Origin: CBDTYW01 sp965364735
Lineage (GTDB): Bacteria > Actinomycetota > Nitriliruptoria > Nitriliruptorales > Nitriliruptoraceae
Assembly: GCA_965364735.1 (NCBI GenBank)
Contig: CBDTYW010000061.1
Location: 1-16,267 of the forward strand
DNA: 16,267 nt
Direction: 5' to 3'
The position numbers and the translations under genes are program-made. Below the pieces are notes generated by a model. The model saw only the letters and a list, made by a program, of their open reading frames with translations. It was not told the DNA's origin and ran no database searches. Positions 6,665 through 15,186 of this stretch are shown here, one piece after another. Each line of letters starts with the position of its first letter. Positions within the stretch are counted from its first letter, which is position 1.

Positions 6665-7852
6665 TCAGGCTTCCTCGCGCGGGAGGCGAGCGCCGAAGTT
6701 GCAGGTGATCTCGTACGAGATCGTCGCGGCGTGCTCGGCCCACTCGTCGACGGAGATGGTGGGCGCACCCGGCGCCGCGTCGGCGTGTCCGCCGAGCAGC
6801 ACGACCTCCTCCCCGACGTCGGGGCGGCGGTCGCCGCACCAGACGAGGATCTGGTCCATGCAGACCGTTCCGGCCATCGGGAAGAACTCACCTCCGAGCA
6901 GGACACGTCCACGGTTCGTCAACGCGCGAGGCACGCCGTCGGCGTAGCCGATCGGCAGCGACGCGACCCACCCGTCCTCCGGCGCCGCCCAGCGGTGCCC
7001 GTACGAAACCGACGTTCCCGCGGTGACCTGCTTCGCGTAGCCGACCTGCGTCCGGACGCTGATCGCCTGACGGAGCCCATGCTCGTGGGCGAGGACGTCG
7101 GGCGACGGGGAGAGCCCGTAGATCCCGATCCCGGACCGGACGAGGTCGAGCCGCGACTCCGGGAAGAGCAGGGTCGCGGCGGTGTTCGCGGCGTGGCGCA
7201 TCGTGGCGTCGATGCCGGCTCGTGTGACGATCTCGGTCGCCTCGTCGAAGACCTCGAGCTGACGCTCGGTGACGCCGCGGTCCGGCTCGTCCGCGCAGGC
7301 GAGGTGGGTCATGAGCGCCGTGCAGGTCAGGCGGGTCGTGCCGGCGAGGTCTCGCGCGACGTTGACCCAGCGGCTCCTCGGGACGCCGACGCGCGCCATC
7401 CCCGTGTCGAGCTTCAGATGGACGGGATACGGAGCGCGCCCCCCTGCCCAGACGTGCTCGAGCCCGGCAGGCGCGTGGTCATCGCGTCGTCGCGCGACGG
7501 CCATGTCGAGCGCGGCCACGTACTCCGGCGAGTACACGGCCGGGGTCAGCCGGGCTTCGACGACGCGGCCGGCACCGGCGGGCGGAGGCTCCGACAGCAG
7601 CAGCACCGGCGCGGTGATCCCCGCGGCGCGCAGCTGCTCGCCCTCCTCGACCAACGCGACGGCGAGCCACGTCGCGCCACCGACCAGCGCGGCCCGAGCC
7701 GACAGCACCGCTCCATGCCCGTAGCCGTCAGCCTTCACGACCGCGCAGACCTCGGCGCCACCCGCGACACCCGCGAGCGTCCGGACGTTGCCCTCGATCG
7801 CGGACAGGTCAACGACGACGGTTGACGGTCGCAGCTGCGTGCGGGCGTCCAT
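6665..7852 (-). CDS. alr: Alanine racemase
   Basis: PLP-dependent interconversion of L- and D-alanine in the cytoplasm, supplying D-Ala for peptidoglycan. Seen: 395 residues. The PLP lysine is K40 in AVVKADGYGHG (37-47). PVHLKLDTGMARVG (143-156), the second catalytic base Tyr284 in SVSYGHRW (281-288), LPIGYADGVPRAL (299-311) and AGTVCMDQI (327-335) are all standard. Barrel and C-terminal beta domain are complete, and the length is usual. A loop around residues 120-140 is a little longer than average. The ATG at 7852 precedes the conserved STVVVDLSAIEGNVR. It lies 132 bp downstream of nnr on the same strand, the typical actinobacterial neighbour. I see no terminator between it and the convergent gene; the stops are separated by 3 bp. 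Confidence 0.96.
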   Translation of the reverse strand: MDARTQLRPSTVVVDLSAIEGNVRTLAGVAGGAEVCAVVKADGYGHGAVLSARAALVGGATWLAVALVEEGEQLRAAGITAPVLLLSEPPPAGAGRVVEARLTPAVYSPEYVAALDMAVARRRDDHAPAGLEHVWAGGRAPYPVHLKLDTGMARVGVPRSRWVNVARDLAGTTRLTCTALMTHLACADEPDRGVTERQLEVFDEATEIVTRAGIDATMRHAANTAATLLFPESRLDLVRSGIGIYGLSPSPDVLAHEHGLRQAISVRTQVGYAKQVTAGTSVSYGHRWAAPEDGWVASLPIGYADGVPRALTNRGRVLLGGEFFPMAGTVCMDQILVWCGDRRPDVGEEVVLLGGHADAAPGAPTISVDEWAEHAATISYEITCNFGARLPREEA

Positions 7853-7984
7853 GGTCGAGGTCCGTCATCGTCGGTCGGTCGTGCCCACGATCCTAGGCGT
7901 GCGCCTGGTCCTGCCGCGCCCAGACGACGCGCAGGACGCCACCGTCGTCGGTGTGCCCGTCGACCCGCGAGCGGAGATCGCGGA

Positions 7985-9649
7985 TCAGTCCTGTGCGGAG
8001 ATGCCGGCGTCGAGCAGCCGCTGGACGTCACGGAACGCAGGTCCGATCTCGTCGGCGATCCGTGCGACGGACGGTCGACGACCGACGACCTCCCGGGCGC
8101 GTCGACCCGCGACCCCGTGCACGAACACCGCCGTGCGCGAAGCGGTCAGCAGGTCGTCCGGGGATGCCGCGACCAGCGCGGCCACCATCCCGGCCAGCAG
8201 GTCGCCCGAGCCGCCGACGCCGAGCTCCGGTCCACCGACGCCGTCCCACCAACGGTGACGACCGTCGGTGACGACGGTCCCCGGTCCCTTGGCGATCACG
8301 ACGATCTCGGGGGCGTCCTCGCGGCGCGGCGCGAAGATCTCCGTACCCCGGATCCGTGCGATGGCCTCGCTCGCCTGGACTGCGCGCTCCCACGCGGACC
8401 CCGCCGGGTCGTCGCTGGCGATGCGTGCGAGCTCACGCACGTGCGGGGTGAGGACGAGCGGGCCCGTCTGCGTGCCGAGATGATCGACGCGGTCCCAGAA
8501 GACGTTGATCGCATCGGCGTCGAGGATCACCGGAACGTCCGTCCGGAGGCGGACCGCATCGATGATCTCACGGACTTCTCGGATCGGGCCCAACCCGGGG
8601 CCGATCAGGACCGCGTCGACCCGTGCGATCGCCTCGGCCGCCTGCGGCGACAGGCCCATCACACAGCCGTCGTACTCGGGAAGCACGAGGGTCATCGCGC
8701 CGGGCAGCGCCGACGCGACACGATCGCGGGCGCTCTCGACGCACGCCACCGTGAGCAGCCCGACGCCCGCCTCCATCGCGCCCGTGGCGGCGAGGATGGC
8801 CGCTCCCGCCTTGTCGGCGGAGCCGGCGATGATCAGCAGCCGACCTCGCGTCCACTTGTCGTCGCCGCGCCCCTCCTCGCCGAGGATGATCGTCGATGCC
8901 GCGAGCGTGGCGTCGTGCGGGAGGTCGAACGCGTCGCCGTCCTGCAGCTGTGCACCGGGCTCGTGCCACGTCGACAGCTGACCCACCACGAGCCGGCCGA
9001 CGTGGTCGCGGGCCGGATGCATGACGAGCCCGCGCTTCACCGCGCCGAAGGTGATGGTCAGGTCCGCGATGATCGCGCCGTCCGCCACCGCACCGGTGTC
9101 TGCGTCGACGCCGGACGGGAGGTCGGCCGCGACGACGGGAACGCCGTGCTCAGCACGGGCTTCAGAGATCGAACGGACCGCGTCGCCGATCTCGCCACGC
9201 GGAGGACCTTGCGATCCGGTCCCGAGCAGGCAGTCGACGATGACGTCCGCGTCGCCGAGCGCTGCGTCCGCCCCGTCCGCCACCACGTGGCCGTCCGAGG
9301 TGAGCCACGCGGTACGGAAGCCCATGGCCTCCTCGGACCCACGGGTCTCGACGCCACGCGGGGCGAGCACCGTGACGTCGGCTCCGGCATCACGCAGCAG
9401 CGCCGCCGCTGCCCAGCCGTCGCCGCCGTTGTTGCCGATCCCCACGGCGACCACGATGCGGCGCCCGGCGACCTCGCCGCCGATCTGGACACGGACTCCC
9501 TCGGCCAGATGCCTCGCTGCGCGCGCCATGAGGTCTGACCAGCGATCCCCTGCGCGGACCGCCGCCTCGTCCGCGGCACGAGCCCGGGCGGAGGTCACCA
9601 GACCGAGCGAAGGACCGAACGGATCGCTCTGACTGCCCTGCTCGCTCAT
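7985..9649 (-). CDS. nnr: Bifunctional NAD(P)HX epimerase/ADP-dependent dehydratase
   Basis: Repairs hydrated NADH/NADPH: the YjeF N-terminal domain epimerises NAD(P)HX and the ribokinase-like C-terminal domain dehydrates the S form using ADP (or ATP). Seen: 554 residues. N-domain: GIGNNGGDGWAAA (70-82), DCLLGTGSQG (139-148), AADLPSGVDADTG (174-186), ITFGAVKRGLVMHPA (199-213). C-domain: IIAGSADKAGAAILAA (273-288), LIGPGLGP (348-355), ILDADAIN (375-382), IAKGPGTVV (452-460) and GVGGSGDLLAGM (477-488) with catalytic Asp483. The usual TPHPGE motif reads TPHVRE (401-406). Its ATG overlaps the stop of the GNAT gene as ATGA, so translation is probably coupled. Length is slightly above the usual 480-520 residues. 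Confidence 0.95.
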   Translation of the reverse strand: MSEQGSQSDPFGPSLGLVTSARARAADEAAVRAGDRWSDLMARAARHLAEGVRVQIGGEVAGRRIVVAVGIGNNGGDGWAAAALLRDAGADVTVLAPRGVETRGSEEAMGFRTAWLTSDGHVVADGADAALGDADVIVDCLLGTGSQGPPRGEIGDAVRSISEARAEHGVPVVAADLPSGVDADTGAVADGAIIADLTITFGAVKRGLVMHPARDHVGRLVVGQLSTWHEPGAQLQDGDAFDLPHDATLAASTIILGEEGRGDDKWTRGRLLIIAGSADKAGAAILAATGAMEAGVGLLTVACVESARDRVASALPGAMTLVLPEYDGCVMGLSPQAAEAIARVDAVLIGPGLGPIREVREIIDAVRLRTDVPVILDADAINVFWDRVDHLGTQTGPLVLTPHVRELARIASDDPAGSAWERAVQASEAIARIRGTEIFAPRREDAPEIVVIAKGPGTVVTDGRHRWWDGVGGPELGVGGSGDLLAGMVAALVAASPDDLLTASRTAVFVHGVAGRRAREVVGRRPSVARIADEIGPAFRDVQRLLDAGISAQD

Positions 9650-10149
9650 GCCTGATCCTCATCCAGACGACGCTCGAAGAAGTGCGTCGCGTAGCGGTTG
9701 TCGTTGTAGCGGTCGACGTCGCGGTAGCCGACCCGGCGGTACAGCGCGATCGCGTCCGGGAGGTTCTCGTTGGTGTCGAGCCGGACCACGTCGTGGCCGA
9801 GCTCACGGGCCGCGGCCTCGAGCGCGTCGACCATGCGTGTGCCCAGCCGCTGGCCCCGGGCCCGCTCGTCGATCCACATCCGCTTGATCTCACCGACGGC
9901 GTCACCGATCGTCTGGAGCCCACCACACCCGACGACCTCGCCGTCCGATGCCACCGCCAGCAAGAAGGCGCCGGCCGGCGCGCGCATCCCTTCGAGCCCG
10001 ACGGTCAAGGCATCACCGGGGTCGAACCCACCCGGGAACCGCCGATCCAGCTCGGCGAAGTACGCCGACATCGCGACGATCGCGCGCGAGTCGGCCGGGT
10101 CGGTGACGCGGATCTCCACGTCACCGATCCGGAGGCTGGCCTCACGCAT
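9646..10149 (-). CDS. GNAT family N-acetyltransferase
   Basis: Acetyl-CoA-dependent N-acyltransferase; acceptor unknown. Seen: 167 residues in a GNAT fold. VASDGEVVGCGGLQTI (67-82 counting from GTG 10152) is strand 4, EIKRMWIDERARG leads into the acetyl-CoA pyrophosphate loop RGQRLGTRM (99-107), and LDTNENLPDAIALYRRVGYR (125-144) is the usual end of the fold. This arrangement resembles small-molecule or amino-acid N-acetyltransferases rather than RimI. GTG (10152) and ATG (10149) are adjacent start choices; AGCAGG is 5 or 8 bases upstream respectively. I prefer the ATG, but the difference is one residue. It overlaps nnr by 4 bp and follows the EthD-like gene by 13 bp, so all three read as one transcript. 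Confidence 0.88.
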   Translation of the reverse strand: MREASLRIGDVEIRVTDPADSRAIVAMSAYFAELDRRFPGGFDPGDALTVGLEGMRAPAGAFLLAVASDGEVVGCGGLQTIGDAVGEIKRMWIDERARGQRLGTRMVDALEAAARELGHDVVRLDTNENLPDAIALYRRVGYRDVDRYNDNRYATHFFERRLDEDQA

Positions 10150-10162
10150 CACCGACGCCTGC

Positions 10163-10477
10163 TCAGAGATCGTTGCCGACCATCATCTCCGCGGAGTTGC
10201 CGTACTTCTTCAGCATCCCCATGGCGTGGCCGCTGGCCTGCATGATCGACGGGTGGCCCATCGCCTCCTGGAAGTCCGCGTCCGTGTCCCAGTTGCCCTT
10301 GAACATCACGTAGAAGGCAGGCTCGGTCCGGCGTGGGGTCGCGGTGAGGACGGTCGTCGAGTGGCTCGTCATCTTCGGGAACGTCGCGGCGATCGCGAGA
10401 TGGTCGGTCGAGTACTCCTCGAGGAACGCCTCGGCGTTCTCGGCGGGCTTGGTGTAGAGGACGACGAACTGTGGCAT
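10163..10477 (-). CDS. EthD-like dimeric alpha-beta barrel protein
   Basis: Small ferredoxin-like (DABB) protein of the EthD/REDY type. Members occur with ether- and aromatic-degradation genes, but the biochemical role is often unknown. Seen: 104 residues. MPQFVVLYTKP opens the first strand, AEAFLEEYSTDHLAIAATFP is the helix with the conserved xxHLxxA segment, then PAFYVMFKGNW, DFQEAMGHPSIMQASGHAMG, and a final strand AEMMVGNDL. Length is typical (about 100). The ATG at 10477 is chosen at the conserved N-terminus; the frame is open upstream to 10531, but that part covers a palindrome and a likely promoter. First gene of the EthD-GNAT-nnr string. The context gives no substrate. Confidence 0.82.
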   Translation of the reverse strand: MPQFVVLYTKPAENAEAFLEEYSTDHLAIAATFPKMTSHSTTVLTATPRRTEPAFYVMFKGNWDTDADFQEAMGHPSIMQASGHAMGMLKKYGNSAEMMVGNDL

Positions 10478-10486
10478 GTCGGGACC

Positions 10487-10504
10487 GTTGGTTGTTGGAC
10501 CAAC
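10487..10504. promoter_or_regulatory. Palindrome upstream of the EthD-like gene, possible operator
   Basis: GTTGGT (10487-10492) and ACCAAC (10499-10504) form a 6-bp inverted repeat. Nested inside is GTTGG-A-CCAAC (10494-10504), a near-perfect 11-bp palindrome. It lies 10-27 bp before the start codon, where a repressor would block transcription or where a 5'-UTR hairpin would form. The AT content is higher than the surroundings. The shape fits a GntR or TetR type site, but no regulator gene is in the window. Confidence 0.4.
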
Positions 10505-10567
10505 GAACCTACTCCCGCGCCCACAACACATCAGTGCTGGATCAGCGGGACGTCGGTCCCGCCGCCG

Positions 10568-12409
<1,842 letters not shown>

Positions 12410-12580
12410 GTCTGCTCGCTTCGTTTCGGTTGCTCACGCCAAGGTAGGACGGCCAGCACGAACTCCCTACGCCCTTCCGTCGGACGCAGGGCGCCGTCGT
12501 GGTGACGACGAGCGCACACCCCCTCGACGGACCACGCTCGCTGCGGCATCGTGGGACCATCATGAGCTGACGACTCGCCG

Positions 12581-12613
12581 CTCACCGCACCGCCACAGTC
12601 GCTGTGGCGTGAG
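12581..12613. terminator. Strong stem-loop between methyltransferase and glmS
   Basis: CGCCACAG and CTGTGGCG (12591-12598 and 12602-12609) form a perfect 8-bp stem around a 3-base loop. CTCAC (12581-12585) and GTGAG (12609-12613) can extend it beyond an internal bulge. It lies about 160 bp past the methyltransferase stop. No U-run follows on either strand, so a factor-independent terminator is only one reading. A 5'-UTR element of glmS is another. Confidence 0.4.
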
Positions 12614-12669
12614 CCGGGACGGGTCGTCAGCCGGCAGGTGCGCGGCACCGGCCGTGCAGCGCCAACCGT

Positions 12670-12682
12670 GGCATGTCATGCC
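12670..12682. promoter_or_regulatory. 13-bp palindrome, possible operator
   Basis: GGCATG-T-CATGCC is a perfect 6-1-6 inverted repeat. A related sequence starting GTGGCAGGTCA begins 30 bp further on (12698), about three helical turns away, which would suit cooperative protein binding. It lies 261 bp upstream of glmS and 89 bp downstream of the methyltransferase stop. Confidence 0.3.
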
Positions 12683-12770
12683 TGCTGGGCGAGGCGCGTG
12701 GCAGGTCAAGCGCCGACCGCGCCCACCTCAACCCAGGCTCCGTTCCTCGACCTCGACATCGTCGTCTGCG

Positions 12771-13349
12771 TCAGGAGCCGGCCGGCGCCCCCCGGCGGTG
12801 GACGCTGACGTGGTAGTCCCCATCCGGCTCGAAGGCTCCGCGCTCCCACGTGGACCAGCGCTCCTCGAGCTCCAGGCCGGCGGCAGCGCAGTGCGCGTCG
12901 AACGCGACGAGGTCATAGCCGTCGGGGCGCAACGAGAAGCCCGTGACGAGGCGGCCGCCGGGGACGATCGTGGCCGCAGCCGTCGCGACCACCGCGGCCT
13001 CGGTGCCGGGCTCGACGAAGATCAGGACGTTGCCCGCCAACGTGGTGACGTCGTAGTGATCCGCACGCAGCTTCGTCGTGCCGGCGAGGTCGGCCTCGAT
13101 CCAGTTGATCTCCGGCTGACGTTCACGCGCCACCGTGAGCATCGATGCGGACACGTCCGTGGCGTCGACGTCGATGCCCCGCGCATGCAGCTCGATCGCG
13201 ACCCGCCCGGTCCCGCAGCCGGCGTCGAGCACGCGCCGCGGCTGGAACCGCTGCACGAACGCGACCTCCCCGTGCATCTCCTGCCCGGAGTCCGCGACCG
13301 CATCGATGCGCCGTTGGTAGTCCGCGCCGTCCCAGTCCGCCACTGCCAT
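12771..13349 (-). CDS. Class I SAM-dependent methyltransferase
   Basis: Transfers a methyl group from S-adenosylmethionine; acceptor unknown. Seen: 192 residues with motif I VLDAGCGTGRVA (40-51), an acidic residue at the end of strand 2 (Asp65 in DATDVSASML), WIEADLAG (83-90, motif post-II/III) and GGRLVTGFSL in the strand 5 region. It is a small Rossmann-only enzyme of the Methyltransf_25/11 kind. The N-terminal YQRRIDAVADSGQEMHGE is shared by many actinobacterial small-molecule methyltransferases. The ATG at 13349 has GGAG with 8-base spacing; the frame is open to 13400 but that leader is unlikely. It follows the amidohydrolase by 162 bp on the same strand, in which I see no clear terminator or other gene. 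Confidence 0.9.
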   Translation of the reverse strand: MAVADWDGADYQRRIDAVADSGQEMHGEVAFVQRFQPRRVLDAGCGTGRVAIELHARGIDVDATDVSASMLTVARERQPEINWIEADLAGTTKLRADHYDVTTLAGNVLIFVEPGTEAAVVATAAATIVPGGRLVTGFSLRPDGYDLVAFDAHCAAAGLELEERWSTWERGAFEPDGDYHVSVHRRGAPAGS

Positions 13350-13511
13350 CCCGATCACTCCGCCTCGGTCACGAGCGACTCGACGAGCGCTGAGGCACAT
13401 CGCGCTGTCGGCCGTGACCTGAACATCCTCATTGCCCCGAACCGTACGTTTCCACTCGTGTGGGAGTCACGTGCCGGCCGCGGGCGACGGCGTCGGCGCG
13501 AACCATTCGGC

Positions 13512-15029
13512 TCACGGCACCACCGGCTCAATCGGGCGGATCAGCTCGCAGATCGGGCCCGTGCAGAAGGCGGCCTTGCCGCCGATGATCGTCAGCAGCG
13601 GACGGTTGCGGGCCAGCGCGACGCGTGGGTCGGGGTCGAGGATGTCGCTGGCGAGGACGAGGAGATCGGCGACCTTGCCGACCTCGAGCGACCCGACACG
13701 CTCGTCGATGTCCATCGCCGCCGCGGCATCGATGGTGGTCATCCGCAGCGCCCCGAGGACGTCGGTGGTCGGGAAGCTGGCCCACTCGGGCGGCGCGCAG
13801 ATCTCGCCATCCGGCGACTCGACCGCTTCGCGCGTGACCACCGTGTGCATCTGCTGGAGCGGCCCGCCCTGGATCGATGGTTGGTCGCCGTGCCATGCCA
13901 GCACGATCCCCGGGTTCGCCTCGGCGATGAGGCTGCGGTTCTCCAGGTTCGCGACGACCTCCGCCGGCCAGATCGAGTTCCAGACGTCGGCGGTTCCGTC
14001 GGCACAGGCGTTCGTCCAGGGCATGAGCTGCACGATGGGCCGCAGCCCGACGCGGCCGTAGATCGCGATCTCGTCCGGGCTGAGCTGCGAGACCATCGAG
14101 TTGTGATCGAGCCGGTGGCGCTGGGTGAAGTCCCCCACCTCGTCGTGGGCAAGCTGGTAGCCGGCAAGCGCCGTGCGCATCGCCTCGTCGCCGATCGCGT
14201 GCACGACCATCTGCCCGCCGGCTGCTTCGACGTCGACGACCACGTCGGCGAGCTCCTCCGGGGTGATGTAGAGGTTGCCGCGCCCGGTCCACCCGCGGTC
14301 CTTGAGCGACTGCGGCGTCGAGTCGAGGTAGTCGAACCCCAACGCCGGGGCCGCACAGGCCCCGCCGTCGCCGAACACCTTGACGCCCGCGACGGTCAGC
14401 AACGTGTCGGGGTCGTGCGTGAACGCTTCGCTGAGGTGGAAGTCGTCGGACAGCCGTTCCCCACAGACCGAGTTGTAGAGCAGATAGAGCTGGGTGCGGA
14501 CCACGAGCTGCCCGTCGGCGTCGATCTGCCGGAACGCGGCGAGTTCGTCCGGCTCGACGCTCGGCGTGCCTGCCGTCGTCGTGCCCTGCACGATCAACGT
14601 GCCGACCTGCGCCAGCATCTCGTCGATGTCCGGCGCGGGGTTCTGCATCACGTGGGTGTGCGGGTCCACGAAGCCGGGAACCATCGTCTGGCCCTCGAGG
14701 TCGAGCAGGATCGTGCGGGCCGCGAGGTGCGCCGCGGTGACGTCGGCGTCGCTCCCGACCGCGAGGATGTCGCCGTCGGCGTCGATCGCGATGGCCTCCA
14801 CGACGGTGGCCGCCGCATCCATCGTGACGATCTGTGCGTTGTGGAAGATCAGCGTCGCCGGCTCCGCCGTCGGCGTGAAGGTGAGCGGCGCCGGCGATGC
14901 CGTGCCGACTGCCGGAGCGCTCGAGGATGCCGTGGTCGGCTCCGGCAGTGCGACGTCTCCCCCACCAGAGCACCCTGCCACCACCACGGCCGCGATCAGC
15001 CCGCCGACGCGTCGCTGCCCATGCCGCAT
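13512..15029 (-). CDS. Lipoprotein amidohydrolase (Amidohydrolase_3, YtcJ-like)
   Basis: Metal-dependent hydrolase predicted to sit on the outer face of the membrane. Seen: 505 residues. Signal peptide with Arg-rich start, hydrophobic 8-18 and lipobox VAGC with lipidated Cys20, then a Gly/Ser/Thr/Pro linker to about residue 55. The catalytic domain has VPGFVDPHTHV (117-127; metal His124 and His126), GVKVFGDGGA (215-224) with Lys217, VVHAIGDEAM (275-284) with His277, RHRLDHNSM (304-312) and AWHGDQPSIQGG (378-389) with Asp382. The C-terminal GSLEVGKVADLLVLASD returns to the small beta-sandwich. Substrates of YtcJ-type proteins are mostly unknown. ATG 15029 has AAAGG upstream and begins the signal peptide; the open frame further upstream overlaps the divergent gene and is spurious. 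Confidence 0.9.
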   Translation of the reverse strand: MRHGQRRVGGLIAAVVVAGCSGGGDVALPEPTTASSSAPAVGTASPAPLTFTPTAEPATLIFHNAQIVTMDAAATVVEAIAIDADGDILAVGSDADVTAAHLAARTILLDLEGQTMVPGFVDPHTHVMQNPAPDIDEMLAQVGTLIVQGTTTAGTPSVEPDELAAFRQIDADGQLVVRTQLYLLYNSVCGERLSDDFHLSEAFTHDPDTLLTVAGVKVFGDGGACAAPALGFDYLDSTPQSLKDRGWTGRGNLYITPEELADVVVDVEAAGGQMVVHAIGDEAMRTALAGYQLAHDEVGDFTQRHRLDHNSMVSQLSPDEIAIYGRVGLRPIVQLMPWTNACADGTADVWNSIWPAEVVANLENRSLIAEANPGIVLAWHGDQPSIQGGPLQQMHTVVTREAVESPDGEICAPPEWASFPTTDVLGALRMTTIDAAAAMDIDERVGSLEVGKVADLLVLASDILDPDPRVALARNRPLLTIIGGKAAFCTGPICELIRPIEPVVP

Positions 15030-15099
15030 GTCGCACCTTTCCCCAGCCCAGCATGCCCCATGGGCCCACCCCATCGGCGCGACCTCGTCGTACCTACAC

Positions 15100-15116
15100 C
15101 GATCCCGCCCGGATCG
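15100..15116. promoter_or_regulatory. Inverted repeat in the divergent amidohydrolase/CWB2 promoter region
   Basis: CGATCC and GGATCG flank a 5-base centre, 71 bp from the amidohydrolase start and 71 bp from the CWB2 start, near the middle of the 157-bp divergent gap (15030-15186). The central position suits an operator serving both genes, though short GC-rich inverted repeats arise easily by chance here. Confidence 0.3.
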
Positions 15117-15186
15117 CGACGGGACAGCATCGATCTGCCACCATGCGTGTGGGGCACGTCGACGACATCTGCCATGAGGAACTGAC

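Larger units (their letters stand above)
12410..12770. other. 361-bp non-coding stretch upstream of glmS
   Basis: No convincing gene on either strand; the frames that stay open here have no recognisable content. It contains a strong hairpin (12581-12613), a 13-bp palindrome (12670-12682), a second possible hairpin with GCCGG/CCGGC arms near 12630-12652, and a diverged 15-base direct repeat starting GTGGCA at 12668 and 12698 (30 bp apart, 11 of 15 bases equal or close to that). It must carry the glmS promoter on the minus strand and the 3' end of the methyltransferase transcript. It has no obvious glmS ribozyme and none would be expected outside Firmicutes. Confidence 0.6.

Noticed and set aside
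7890..7910. AGGC/GCCT hairpin between nnr and alr as a terminator
   Set aside because: Only 4-5 bp with a very small loop and no T-run; too weak to call.
7888..7990. About 30-codon minus-strand frame between nnr and alr
   Set aside because: It only has a CTG start overlapping the nnr stop, no recognisable content, and such short frames are common at this GC content.
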